Shown: positions 37,550-46,282 of the stretch, piece by piece
Layout: each line of letters starts with the position of its first letter
Position numbering within the stretch: position 1 is the first letter of the stretch
DNA from: an uncultured Gammaproteobacteria bacterium
Lineage (GTDB): Bacteria; Pseudomonadota; Gammaproteobacteria; JAADHQ01
Assembly: GCA_947258655.1 (NCBI GenBank)
Contig: CAMYJD010000003.1
Coordinates: 93,338 to 157,337, forward strand
Direction: 5' to 3'
Length of the DNA stretch: 64,000 nt
Notes under the pieces: model-generated
Database searches by the model: none
What the model was told of the DNA's origin: nothing
What the model saw: only the letters and a program-made list of their open reading frames with translations
Program-made: the position numbers and the translations under genes

Positions 37550-37759
37550 CTTGTGACCTCGTATATCAATCTAGTCTGCGAGAACCATCTGCTCGCGTAA
37601 ATAAAGGGGCTACACCTACACTGAGGCGAAGTCTACTCCCGCATCAGGCAAATAAACAGTATCGATTAATAGGGTCTTTTGCCCGCAAACACCGATATCC
37701 TGTTGATTTAACTTAATATGGGGATGAAACCGTTAAATTCAAGTGGTCATGGATCATGC

Positions 37760-39538
37760 TCAGCGCCCATCGACATTCTGTTGCAACCAGAATTCCAGCA
37801 GCGCCATATGCCAGAGCTTGTTGCCCTGGATACGGGTCAGGTATTGTTCCGGCGCTTGCAACAGCTTGTGCAGATAATCAGCCTGATAGACGCCGCGCTG
37901 GCGACAGCTGTCCGATAACAATACCGATTTCATGAAGTCGAGGAACTCCCCTCTGACAAATTTCAGCGCCGGTACCGGGAAGTAGCCCTTCGGGCGGTCG
38001 ATTACGGCGTCCGGCAATATGCCTCGGGCAATGGATTTAAGCGGGTATTTACCGCCCTGCTTCATTTTTATTTCGGGCGGCATCTGTGCCGCAAGCTCGA
38101 CCAGTTCATGGTCCAGAAACGGTACGCGCGCCTCCAGCCCCCAGGCCATGGTCATGTTATCGACGCGCTTGACCGGATCATCGACAATCAATGTCGTCAC
38201 ATCCAGACGCAGGACCTTGTCCATAAAGGTGTCCGCTCCCGGGCGGGTGAGCAGTGTGTCGATCTGGGCTGCGGTATAGTCCGGGCCATGATAGGCCTGC
38301 TGCACCATGTCCAGGTATTCATCGTGGTCGCGATCGAAGTAATTGAGACGAAAACGGTCAAGGTCGGTACCCGCTGCCTGCTGCATTTGCGTATACCAGA
38401 AATAACCAGCAAACACCTCGTCCGCACCCTGCCCACTCTGGACAACCTTGACATGTTGCGAAACCTGTTCGGCCAACAGGTAAAAGGCAACTGCGTCCTG
38501 CCCGACCATGGGCTCGGCCATATTGTTGACGGCCTCGGGCAGACGCGTGAGCACTTCACTGTTGGCGATGTGAAATTTATGGTGCTCGGTGTTATACATC
38601 GCGACCACCTGGTCTGAGTATTCAAATTCACTGCCGCTTTCTTCCGGACTGTCCTCGAAGCCGACCGAAAACGTCAGCAGGTCCTTGACCCCGGCCTCGG
38701 CCAGTAAGGCCACGAGCAGACTCGAATCCAGCCCTCCGGACAGCAACACGCCCACCGGCACATCGGCGATGGTCTTGCGCTTTTCCACGGCCTGCTTCAA
38801 TGCCTCGTGGATCTGTTCGATCCATTCCCATTCGCTCAATGCCTTGTGCGGGCGCACGGCCTGTAATTGCCAATAGGTTCGATGCTCCTGGTGACCATCA
38901 ACGGACACCGTCATGCTTGTCCCCGGAGCAAGTTTGCGCACACCTTTTAGTATCGTGCGCGGTGCGGGTATCACGGCATGCAGGCTGAACTGGTGATGCA
39001 GGGCAATAGGATCGATCTCTGTATCGATACCGCCTGCCGCGAGCAAGGCCTGGGTATTGGAGGCAAAGCGAAAATGCTTATTGTCCTCGCTATAATACAG
39101 AGGCTTGATGCCGAGTCGGTCACGCGCCAGGAACAGTTGCTGACGTTGTTTGTCCCAGATCACGAATGCAAACATGCCATGCAAATGCCCGACACAATCC
39201 TGGCCCCACTCCTGATAGGCCCGCAATATCACTTCACTATCACCACTGCTCAGAAACTGATGGCCCAGCGCCTGCAGTTGTTGTCTTAAGGCCGGGTAGT
39301 TATAGATCGTGCCGTTGAATACCAGTGCCAGACCCGCCTGCTGGTCGAGCAAGGGTTGATTGGAACGCGCGGACAGATCGATAATCGATAGACGCCGGTG
39401 CCCCAGCGCCACCGGTCCCTGATGGAATACACCTTCATTATCAGGACCGCGACGTTGTAATGTCGCCAGCATTGCATCCAGATCGGCAGGCCGGGCCTGC
39501 TCCTGGTCAAATCTCAGTTCCCCACAGATACCACACAT
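37760..39538 (-). CDS. asnO: N-acetylglutaminylglutamine amidotransferase
   Basis: 592-residue asparagine-synthetase-like enzyme. The N terminus MCGICGELRF with catalytic C2 and the following RRGPDNEGVFHQGPVALGHRRL match the branch that amidates the osmolyte dipeptide N-acetylglutaminylglutamine rather than AsnB. The synthetase half has the PP-loop SGGLDSSLLVALL and the VARMYNTEHHKF-like region. The usual partner, N-acetylglutaminylglutamine synthetase (GNAT plus ATP-grasp), is not adjacent here. The end is the stop at 37760. It may be co-transcribed with the BON gene 25 bp upstream. A plain AsnB is the alternative. Confidence 0.75.
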   Translation of the reverse strand: MCGICGELRFDQEQARPADLDAMLATLQRRGPDNEGVFHQGPVALGHRRLSIIDLSARSNQPLLDQQAGLALVFNGTIYNYPALRQQLQALGHQFLSSGDSEVILRAYQEWGQDCVGHLHGMFAFVIWDKQRQQLFLARDRLGIKPLYYSEDNKHFRFASNTQALLAAGGIDTEIDPIALHHQFSLHAVIPAPRTILKGVRKLAPGTSMTVSVDGHQEHRTYWQLQAVRPHKALSEWEWIEQIHEALKQAVEKRKTIADVPVGVLLSGGLDSSLLVALLAEAGVKDLLTFSVGFEDSPEESGSEFEYSDQVVAMYNTEHHKFHIANSEVLTRLPEAVNNMAEPMVGQDAVAFYLLAEQVSQHVKVVQSGQGADEVFAGYFWYTQMQQAAGTDLDRFRLNYFDRDHDEYLDMVQQAYHGPDYTAAQIDTLLTRPGADTFMDKVLRLDVTTLIVDDPVKRVDNMTMAWGLEARVPFLDHELVELAAQMPPEIKMKQGGKYPLKSIARGILPDAVIDRPKGYFPVPALKFVRGEFLDFMKSVLLSDSCRQRGVYQADYLHKLLQAPEQYLTRIQGNKLWHMALLEFWLQQNVDGR

Positions 39539-39563
39539 ATTGATTCCCGCTTAAACGCCCGGA

Positions 39564-39887
39564 CTATTTCAGGCGCAACTGATTGCGTACCGATTGCACC
39601 CCGGCAACCGAGGATGCTATTTCACCGGCACGGTTTTTCATGCGCTGACTGCCGACATGTCCCCTCAGTGTAACGATACGCTGCCGGGTACTGACATAAA
39701 CATCCAGTGATGAGATACCGGGCTCACGCACCAATGCGGCATTGATCTGGTTGGTGATCCTGGCGTCTGCAGATGACACCGCGGCACCGGCAGAATGCCC
39801 GCTCGATGGCCGCGAAACAAGCATGCTGGCACAACCATTGACCAGCAACAGCACCGAGATCACCACAAGCAGGCCTGATCTGGACAT
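39564..39887 (-). CDS. BON-domain lipoprotein
   Basis: 107 residues with a lipoprotein signal (hydrophobic run then LVNGC, lipobox Cys at residue 19) and one BON domain (about 40-107, containing ARITNQINAALVREPGISSL and TLRGHVGSQRMKNRAGEIAS). BON domains bind phospholipid, and such lipoproteins (OsmY-like) act at the outer membrane under osmotic stress. It lies 15 bp downstream of hyuB and 25 bp upstream of asnO, which fits a small stress-related unit. Confidence 0.85.
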   Translation of the reverse strand: MSRSGLLVVISVLLLVNGCASMLVSRPSSGHSAGAAVSSADARITNQINAALVREPGISSLDVYVSTRQRIVTLRGHVGSQRMKNRAGEIASSVAGVQSVRNQLRLK

Positions 39888-39902
39888 ATTAACTCCTTAA
39901 CT

Positions 39903-41444
39903 TTAAGTAGACACCGGACCCCAGCCACCGCCACCCGCGGTCGCCACGGTCAAACAATCCCCTGCTTGTACATGTATACACAACTTGGCGCTCAGGGTCT
40001 CGCCATTCAGACTGTTAACACCACACTGGCCGCCATGGCCACCGGCCAGGCCGGGTGGGGCATGACGGCGCCGCTCGCTCAACAGGGTCACCGTTGCCGG
40101 GCGCAGGAATTCAAATTCACGAATCAGACCATCGCCGCCATAATAATGACCGGCCCCGCCGCTATTATAACGAATCGCATAACACCTGACCCGGATCGGA
40201 TAGCGTTTCTCAAGCACTTCCACCGGGGTATTCAGGGTGTTGGTCATATGTGTCTGCACGGCACTCAGACCGGGGCCGGCCGCACTCGCACCCGTGCCGC
40301 CACCCATGGTTTCATAATAATCCCAACCAGTCTCTGCGTCTGCCGAGCCCATGGCCAGGTTGTTCATACTACCATGACTGGCCGCTGGTATGCGTTGCGG
40401 CAAGGCCACGGCCAGTGCTTCGAGAATCACATCAACGATACGCGTACTGGTTTCGACATTGCCAGCCGCTACTGCTGCCGGGCGGGTTGCATTGACGAGA
40501 CAGGCATCCGGCGCACGAATGTTCAAAGGACGAAAGCTACCCTGGCAGGCCGGTGTATAATCCGGCATCAAACAACGAAACACGTAAAACACAGCCGCAG
40601 CTGTAACCGACAACGGGCAATTGATATTGCCGCTTACTTCGCCCGCCGTGCCAGTGAAATCGATATCGACCTGACCCTCGCGCACATGCACACTGGCCCT
40701 GATCGGGATATCTTGCTGTCCGCGACCGTCATCATCCATATAATCGCAGGCCTCGTAGTGGCCATCCGGAATGGTTTGTAATGTCGCGATCGCGAGACGT
40801 TCCGCATAGTCATTCAATTGCCGCAATGATTCGTCAAACTCTGCCAGGCCCATCTTTTCAATCAGTGCCTTCAGGCGCTGCAAGCCGATGCGGTTGGCGC
40901 TGATCTGGGCGGAAAAGTCGCCGCGCGCCTGGCGCGGATTGCGGGTCCGGGCCGTGATCATATCCATTAGCGCTTCATCCAGCCGCCCGTTTTTAACCAG
41001 AACCGTCGGTGGAATAATCATGCCCTCTTCGTCAAGATGGGTCGAAATCGGCATCGAGCCCGGCGATTCGGCACCAATATCGGCATGATGGGCACGATTA
41101 CAGACAAAGGCGCAACACTGCGCATCGATGAACAATGGCGCAATCACCGTGACATCGGGCAGGTGTGTGCCGCCCAGATAGGGGTCATTAAGGATCAGCA
41201 TATCGCCTGGCTGCCAGTTGACCTGACTGACAATTCCGCGCATGGCATAGGCCATACTGCCCAGATGGACCGGGATATGCGCGGCCTGTGCGCACAACTC
41301 ACCGCGCGCATCAAAGACCGCACAGGAGAAATCGAGTCGGTCCATGATATTCGGCGAAAAGGCCGTGCGCCTCAGCACGACCCCCATTTCTTCGCATATC
41401 GCATCGATTCGACTGGCAAAAATACTGAGTGTTATTGCATCCAT
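39903..41444 (-). CDS. Hydantoinase B/5-oxoprolinase family protein
   Basis: 513 residues with the HyuB hallmark LRRTAFSPNIMDRLDFSCAVF near the N terminus, the MLILNDPYLGGTHLPDVTV block and a Gly-rich metal region (GNVETSTRIVDVILEAL, then YNSGGAGHYYGGDG). HyuB works with HyuA (ATP-binding) to open hydantoin or 5-oxoproline rings. No hyuA is next to it, so the substrate is open. It is the first gene of a minus-strand set with BON and asnO. Confidence 0.88.
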   Translation of the reverse strand: MDAITLSIFASRIDAICEEMGVVLRRTAFSPNIMDRLDFSCAVFDARGELCAQAAHIPVHLGSMAYAMRGIVSQVNWQPGDMLILNDPYLGGTHLPDVTVIAPLFIDAQCCAFVCNRAHHADIGAESPGSMPISTHLDEEGMIIPPTVLVKNGRLDEALMDMITARTRNPRQARGDFSAQISANRIGLQRLKALIEKMGLAEFDESLRQLNDYAERLAIATLQTIPDGHYEACDYMDDDGRGQQDIPIRASVHVREGQVDIDFTGTAGEVSGNINCPLSVTAAAVFYVFRCLMPDYTPACQGSFRPLNIRAPDACLVNATRPAAVAAGNVETSTRIVDVILEALAVALPQRIPAASHGSMNNLAMGSADAETGWDYYETMGGGTGASAAGPGLSAVQTHMTNTLNTPVEVLEKRYPIRVRCYAIRYNSGGAGHYYGGDGLIREFEFLRPATVTLLSERRRHAPPGLAGGHGGQCGVNSLNGETLSAKLCIHVQAGDCLTVATAGGGGWGPVST

Positions 41445-41511
41445 ACCATTGTGATTAAAAGTAGTGATATATCCGACATTGAATCAAATTATACGACCGT
41501 TGCCCACCTTA

Positions 41512-41540
41512 TTCACATCCGGACTAAAACATAGTAAAAT
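41512..41540 (+). promoter_or_regulatory. Putative sodB promoter
   Basis: TTCACA (five of six), 17 bp and TAAAAT (five of six), about 105 bp before the sodB start. Good match for sigma-70; no Fur box was identified. Confidence 0.5.
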
Positions 41541-41646
41541 ACTAAGATATTTTAACATAAGGTGATAAACTGATAATATTCATCTTTTCGGGACAACCAC
41601 AAGCATTACTGCTTGGAATCAATCATTGACTAAGGAGATATAAAAA

Positions 41647-42228
41647 ATGGCACACCAACTGCCTGAGTTACCCTATGAACAGAATGCGCTGGAACCACAT
41701 ATCTCAGCCGAGACCCTGGAATACCACTATGGCAAGCATCACGCGACATATGTGACCAATTTGAATAACCTGATTCCAGGCACTGAATTTGAAAATATGT
41801 CACTGGAAGACATTATTAGCAAATCCTCCGGTGGAATCTTTAATAACGCGGCCCAAGTCTGGAACCATACATTCTACTGGAATTGTCTGAGCCCCAATGG
41901 CGGTGGCGAACCTACAGGCGAGTTGGGTGATGCGATCAACAAGGCATTTGGATCTTTTGCAGATTTCAAGGACAAATTCACCACCTCTGCAGTGACCAAT
42001 TTTGGTTCAGGCTGGACCTGGCTGGTAAAGAACAGTGCCGGAGATCTGGAGATCGTGAATACCAGTAATGCTGGCAATCCCATGACCAATGGAATGACGC
42101 CCCTCATGACCTGCGATGTTTGGGAACATGCATATTACATCGATTATCGCAACGCACGACCAAAATATTTGGAAACATTCTGGAACCTGGTCAACTGGGA
42201 TTTTGTCAGCGGCAACCTGTCCGCTTGA
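41647..42228 (+). CDS. sodB: Superoxide dismutase (Fe)
   Basis: 193-residue iron superoxide dismutase. Metal ligands lie in the early YHYGKHH segment (His), NHTFYW (His), and [13 protein letters not shown] (Asp and His). The [12 protein letters not shown] and the C-terminal length are typical of the Fe type. An AAGGAG site lies just upstream of the ATG. It is followed by a strong terminator. Confidence 0.96.
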   Translation: MAHQLPELPYEQNALEPHISAETLEYHYGKHHATYVTNLNNLIPGTEFENMSLEDIISKSSGGIFNNAAQVWNHTFYWNCLSPNGGGEPTGELGDAINKAFGSFADFKDKFTTSAVTNFGSGWTWLVKNSAGDLEIVNTSNAGNPMTNGMTPLMTCDVWEHAYYIDYRNARPKYLETFWNLVNWDFVSGNLSA

Positions 42229-42253
42229 TAATTGTATTGTCCGAGGCATACAG

Positions 42254-42291
42254 ACAGAAAACCTAGCAAATTAGCCGGGTTTTCTGTTTTT
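42254..42291 (+). terminator. Intrinsic terminator after sodB
   Basis: Perfect stem ACAGAAAACC / GGTTTTCTGT with a loop of about 14 bases, followed by four more T. Ends the sodB transcript. Confidence 0.8.
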
Positions 42292-42308
42292 GATATATGA
42301 TGAAATAG

Positions 42309-42337
42309 TTGCCAAATTCGATATATATCATTAATAT
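42309..42337 (+). promoter_or_regulatory. Putative argD promoter
   Basis: TTGCCA (five of six), a 17-bp spacer and TAATAT (four of six). Transcription would begin near 42344, just before the leader hairpin at 42354-42383. Confidence 0.45.
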
Positions 42338-42353
42338 CCATAATCTTGTGTAC

Positions 42354-42383
42354 AAATGGCAGTCTCAGCAGAGACTGCCATTT
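42354..42383 (+). terminator. Leader hairpin upstream of argD
   Basis: Perfect 13-bp stem AAATGGCAGTCTC / GAGACTGCCATTT with loop AGCA, followed by GCTTTT. It lies between the promoter and start of argD, so it may act as an attenuator or as a 5' stabilising hairpin. The sequence is certain; its role is inferred. Confidence 0.55.
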
Positions 42384-42399
42384 GCTTTTAAAGAGCACG

Positions 42400-43581
42400 A
42401 TGGTAATGACAGAAACACTGATGCGCACATACAAGCCACAACCACTCAGCTTCGACAAGGGTGAAGGTATCTGGCTCTGGGATGATCAAGGTAACAAATA
42501 CCTCGACGCCGTGAGTGGTATCGCCGTTTGCGGTCTTGGTCATGCCCATCCCGCAGTTGCCGAGGCCCTGTGTGAGCAAGGCAGGACACTCATCCATACC
42601 AGCAATCTGTACCAGGTCACACAGCAGCAGCAACTGGCCGACCGCCTGTGCGCTATCAGCGGTATGGATCGCGTGTTTTTCTCCAATTCCGGCGCCGAGG
42701 CCAATGAGGCCGCAATCAAGCTGGCGCGTCTGTATGGCCACAACAAAGGCATCGACACACCCGAGATTATTGTCATGGAAGGCAGCTTTCATGGGCGCAC
42801 CATGGCAACGCTGTCGGCGACCGGTAGTCGCAAGGTCCAGGCCGGATTCGAACCCCTGGTCAAGGGTTTTGTCCGCGCTCCTTTCAATGATCTGGAAGCC
42901 ATCAGGGCGATCGGGCAGAATTCCAGAAACGTCGTTGCTGTTCTGGTTGAACCGGTCCAGGGCGAAGGCGGTATACAGATACCGGCTACCGACTATCTGA
43001 ATGGTATTCGTGAACTGTGTAACGAACATGGCTGGCTGATGATGCTGGATGAAATTCAAACCGGCATGTGCAGGAGTGGTCACTGGTTTGCGTTTCAACA
43101 TAACAATATCCAACCCGATGTCATGACCCTGGCCAAGAGTCTGGGCAATGGCGTCCCTATCGGCGCCTGCCTCGGCAAGGGTGTGGCCGCAGATATATTA
43201 CAACCCGGCACGCATGGATCCACCTTTGGCGGCAATCCACTGGTCAGTCGTGTCGCCAGGACTGTCATCGATACCCTCGAACATAACCAGTCTGCTAGCC
43301 ATGCTGCGGACATGGGCAAACGTATACTGACGGGATTGCAACAGGCATTACAGGACATTGATGGTGTCACTGATATTCGTGGCATGGGCCTGTTACTCGG
43401 CATCGAACTGGAACAACCCTGTGCAGAACTGGTAGACCGTGCCAGGGATAGGGGCCTGTTAATCAATGTCACGGCCGAGCGCGTAATAAGACTGCTGCCG
43501 CCACTGATCATTACCGAACAGGATGCCGACCAGATCGTTGCTATCGTCTGCGAGCTGGTCCGTGAATTTCTCAGTCACTAA
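42400..43581 (+). CDS. argD: Acetylornithine/succinyldiaminopimelate aminotransferase
   Basis: 393-residue class III PLP aminotransferase. [16 protein letters not shown] binds the phosphate, [14 protein letters not shown] holds the Asp contacting PLP, and [16 protein letters not shown] carries the Schiff-base lysine. It makes acetylornithine in arginine synthesis and can act on succinyl-DAP. The start used has ATG at 42400; ATG at 42406 is equally likely. argF follows after 16 bp, so argD-argF form a unit. Confidence 0.93.
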   Translation: MVMTETLMRTYKPQPLSFDKGEGIWLWDDQGNKYLDAVSGIAVCGLGHAHPAVAEALCEQGRTLIHTSNLYQVTQQQQLADRLCAISGMDRVFFSNSGAEANEAAIKLARLYGHNKGIDTPEIIVMEGSFHGRTMATLSATGSRKVQAGFEPLVKGFVRAPFNDLEAIRAIGQNSRNVVAVLVEPVQGEGGIQIPATDYLNGIRELCNEHGWLMMLDEIQTGMCRSGHWFAFQHNNIQPDVMTLAKSLGNGVPIGACLGKGVAADILQPGTHGSTFGGNPLVSRVARTVIDTLEHNQSASHAADMGKRILTGLQQALQDIDGVTDIRGMGLLLGIELEQPCAELVDRARDRGLLINVTAERVIRLLPPLIITEQDADQIVAIVCELVREFLSH

Positions 43582-43597
43582 TTCGGGAGGCATGTCC

Positions 43598-44500
43598 ATG
43601 TCTACACGCCACTTTCTTACCTTGCTGGACCTGTCTGCAACCGAGCTGGAACAGATCATCCAACGTGCAATAGAACTGAAAGCCATGCACAAGGCCGGCG
43701 AAATATTCGAGCCCCTGAAAAATCGTGTGCTCGGCATGGTGTTCGAGAAATCTTCCACACGCACGCGTGTTTCGTTTGAAACCGCAATGGCTCATTTTGG
43801 CGGCCAGGCCATTTTCCTGTCACCCCGTGATACCCAGCTGGGTCGAGGTGAAGCCATAGAAGACAGCGCACGCGTACTCTCGAGCATGCTCGACGTGATC
43901 ATGATTCGAACCTTCGAGCATGAAAAGATCGAACAATTTGCACAGCATAGTACAGTCCCGGTTATCAACGCATTGACCGATCTTTACCACCCCTGCCAGC
44001 TCCTCGCCGATGTACAAACCTACGTCGAAAAACGCGGATCCATCCAGGGAAAAACAGTTGCCTGGATCGGTGATGGCAACAACATGTGCCATTCCTATAT
44101 CAATGCAGCGCGACAATTTGACTTCAGGCTTAAAATCGCCTGTCCTGAGGGCTACGATCCACAACCCGCAGTGCTAAACAATGCCAGCGATCGCGTCGAA
44201 ATTTTCAGGTCGCCGCAACAGGCGGCACAACAGGCAGACCTGATCGTAACCGATGTCTGGACCAGCATGGGACAGGAAGAGGAACAAGCCAGGCGTGAAG
44301 CCGCATTCAATGGATTCATTGTCACAACCGAGATGATGGACCTGGCCAATGATGATGCGCTGTTCATGCATTGCCTGCCCGCGCATCGTGGAGAGGAAGT
44401 CAGTGCCGACGTCATCGACGGACCCCGAAGTGCAGTCTGGGACGAGGCCGAGAATCGCCTGCATGCACAAAAAGCACTGCTGGAATTCCTGTTGACCTGA
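43598..44500 (+). CDS. argF: Ornithine carbamoyltransferase
   Basis: 300-residue enzyme making citrulline from ornithine and carbamoyl phosphate. The carbamoyl-phosphate loop [12 protein letters not shown], the HPCQ region (YHPCQLLAD), the ornithine/SMG-like loop SMGQE and [11 protein letters not shown] are intact. The start is set by GGGAGG seven bases upstream; earlier in-frame ATGs lie in argD or too close to the site. With argD and argG in the window it covers late arginine synthesis. Confidence 0.97.
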   Translation: MSTRHFLTLLDLSATELEQIIQRAIELKAMHKAGEIFEPLKNRVLGMVFEKSSTRTRVSFETAMAHFGGQAIFLSPRDTQLGRGEAIEDSARVLSSMLDVIMIRTFEHEKIEQFAQHSTVPVINALTDLYHPCQLLADVQTYVEKRGSIQGKTVAWIGDGNNMCHSYINAARQFDFRLKIACPEGYDPQPAVLNNASDRVEIFRSPQQAAQQADLIVTDVWTSMGQEEEQARREAAFNGFIVTTEMMDLANDDALFMHCLPAHRGEEVSADVIDGPRSAVWDEAENRLHAQKALLEFLLT

Positions 44501-44567
44501 CACGCTTGTTACTGCTGACAGGTATTGTTACATTAGAAATTAATTTCACGGTTCAGCTGCCATCACC

Positions 44568-45614
44568 ATGTATACACTGCTCAACGTCGACAATATCGAA
44601 TGCCAGTATCGCGGCATCAGCGTAGTACGCAAACTATCCTTCGATGTAACACGCGGCAGCATTGTCGGCTTGTTAGGGCCGAGCGGATGCGGCAAAACCA
44701 CGGTATTACGCGCCATTGCCGGTTTCGAGCCGCTCATTGAGGGACAGATAAAGCTGCGTGAAAAAACAGTATCCAGACCCGGGTATACACTGGCGCCGGA
44801 GAAGCGCAAACTCGGTATGGTATTCCAGGATTACGCCCTGTTTCCGCACCTCAATCTTGCCGACAATATCTGCTTCGGTCTGCGTAATCTGAATTCCCGA
44901 CAGAAGCAGCAGACTGCCGGACAATTACTTGAACTGATCGGCATGGGCGGCATGGAACAGCGCTATCCACATGAGTTATCGGGTGGCCAGCAACAGCGTA
45001 TTGCACTGGCCCGGGCACTCGCGCCGGAGCCGGAAATTATCCTGCTCGACGAACCCTTTTCCAATCTCGATGTGGAACTGCGTGAACGGCTCAGTATCGA
45101 AGTCCGTGATATCCTCAAACAACGCGGTATCACCGGCATCATCGTCACCCATGATCAACACGAGGCCTTCGCCATCGCAGACACGATCGGTGTCATGGAA
45201 CATGGCCACATTCTGCAATGGGATACGCCCTATAACCTGTATCATGAACCGGCCGAACGTTTTGTCGCCGACTTTATCGGCCAGGGCAGCTTTCTGAAGG
45301 CCACAGTTTTATCGGCCAGCAGCCTGGAGACAGAATTGGGTATTATTAATTCGGAACATACGCTCTTGTGGCCGAAGGGTACACAAGTCGATGTATTGAT
45401 GCGACCGGATGATATCATCCCCGATCCCAATGGCAGCATCCCTGCAATCATCAGCCAGAAGGCCTTCAAGGGGGCAGAAATCCTCTATACCTTGCAGTTG
45501 CCTACTGGTAGCACGCTATTGTCACTGTTCCCCAGCCATCATAATCACGAAATTGGTGAACAGGTGTGTGTCAATATCGAAGCCGATCATGTGGTTGCAT
45601 TCCCGAGCGAATAA
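44568..45614 (+). CDS. FbpC-like ABC transporter ATPase
   Basis: 348-residue ATP-binding subunit of the iron(III)/sulfate/spermidine type. Walker A GPSGCGKTT, Q-loop MVFQDYALFPHL, signature LSGGQQQRIALARAL and Walker B ILLDEPFSNLD, followed by a C-terminal TOBE-like regulatory part (about 270-345). Its permease and binding protein are not next to it. A similar lone ATPase follows argF in Pseudomonas (from memory), so the pairing looks conserved. Substrate cannot be read from sequence. Confidence 0.88.
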   Translation: MYTLLNVDNIECQYRGISVVRKLSFDVTRGSIVGLLGPSGCGKTTVLRAIAGFEPLIEGQIKLREKTVSRPGYTLAPEKRKLGMVFQDYALFPHLNLADNICFGLRNLNSRQKQQTAGQLLELIGMGGMEQRYPHELSGGQQQRIALARALAPEPEIILLDEPFSNLDVELRERLSIEVRDILKQRGITGIIVTHDQHEAFAIADTIGVMEHGHILQWDTPYNLYHEPAERFVADFIGQGSFLKATVLSASSLETELGIINSEHTLLWPKGTQVDVLMRPDDIIPDPNGSIPAIISQKAFKGAEILYTLQLPTGSTLLSLFPSHHNHEIGEQVCVNIEADHVVAFPSE

Positions 45615-45671
45615 CAGGACTGTTTACACCTCCGGCAAGGCCTGGTACCGACATCCCGGCAGGCAACCTGC

Positions 45672-46163
45672 TTACTTCAACAGCAGGTCATCAGCACTAT
45701 AAAAATAATTTGCATGGCCGGCGCCGAGTTGCGGCCCGTGCTCAAACCGCAATGATGCCACACCACTCTTGCTAAAACTGGATACCTGTTTTTCGTCATC
45801 CGCCAAGAGCAAATTTGTCCACAAAGTCATATCCGGTTCATGGCCGACACAGGTAACTGTATGACAATCAAGGTAGGCCAATAGACGTTTAAGCAGATCT
45901 TCCAGCGCATAACCACCATCGAGTTCCGGCACTTCGATGACTGGCACATCGCCGGGTAATACCTGCGCGGTTATCCATGCAGTTTGCTCTGCTCGTAGTC
46001 GCGGACTGCTCAATATAACATCTGGATTAAAGCCACGGCGATGCAATTCCCGGGCAACCTGCTCCTGGACCTGGCGACCTTTCGCTGTCAGAGCGCGCAT
46101 GCTGTCATCGGCGTAACTGGCGCCAGATTCTGCATCGGCATGTCGAATTAAGATGAGATCCAT
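45672..46163 (-). CDS. sixA: Phosphohistidine phosphatase SixA
   Basis: 163-residue histidine phosphatase. The RHG motif is present as LIRHADAE (nucleophile H8), with the second catalytic His in TCVGHEPDMT and the RLRAEQTA helix. SixA removes phosphate from histidine of HPt or phosphotransferase proteins. Short C-terminal tail, no membrane segment. It converges with the FbpC-like gene and lies upstream of a region with a terminator on its left neighbour's strand. Confidence 0.88.
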   Translation of the reverse strand: MDLILIRHADAESGASYADDSMRALTAKGRQVQEQVARELHRRGFNPDVILSSPRLRAEQTAWITAQVLPGDVPVIEVPELDGGYALEDLLKRLLAYLDCHTVTCVGHEPDMTLWTNLLLADDEKQVSSFSKSGVASLRFEHGPQLGAGHANYFYSADDLLLK

Positions 46164-46230
46164 TTATTCCGGCAAGAATATTATTATAGTATAAGACAAG
46201 TATAGACTATATCAGCATGAATATGTCTTA

Positions 46231-46258
46231 AAAAAATGGCCCGTAAATACGGGCCATT
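46231..46258 (-). terminator. Intrinsic terminator of the chemoreceptor gene
   Basis: Perfect stem AATGGCCCGT / ACGGGCCATT with loop AAAT; on the minus strand it is followed by six T. It lies 25 bp past the chemoreceptor stop. Confidence 0.85.
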
Positions 46259-46282
46259 GATAACACCACCATTGAATATGAA

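Noticed and set aside
39966..40781. 271-codon frame opposite the HyuB-type gene
   Set aside because: Complementary to conserved HyuB blocks and without signal, domain or ribosome site.
41445..41646. Fur box upstream of sodB
   Set aside because: The region is AT-rich, but no 19-bp Fur-like inverted repeat (GATAATGATAATCATTATC type) could be recognised.
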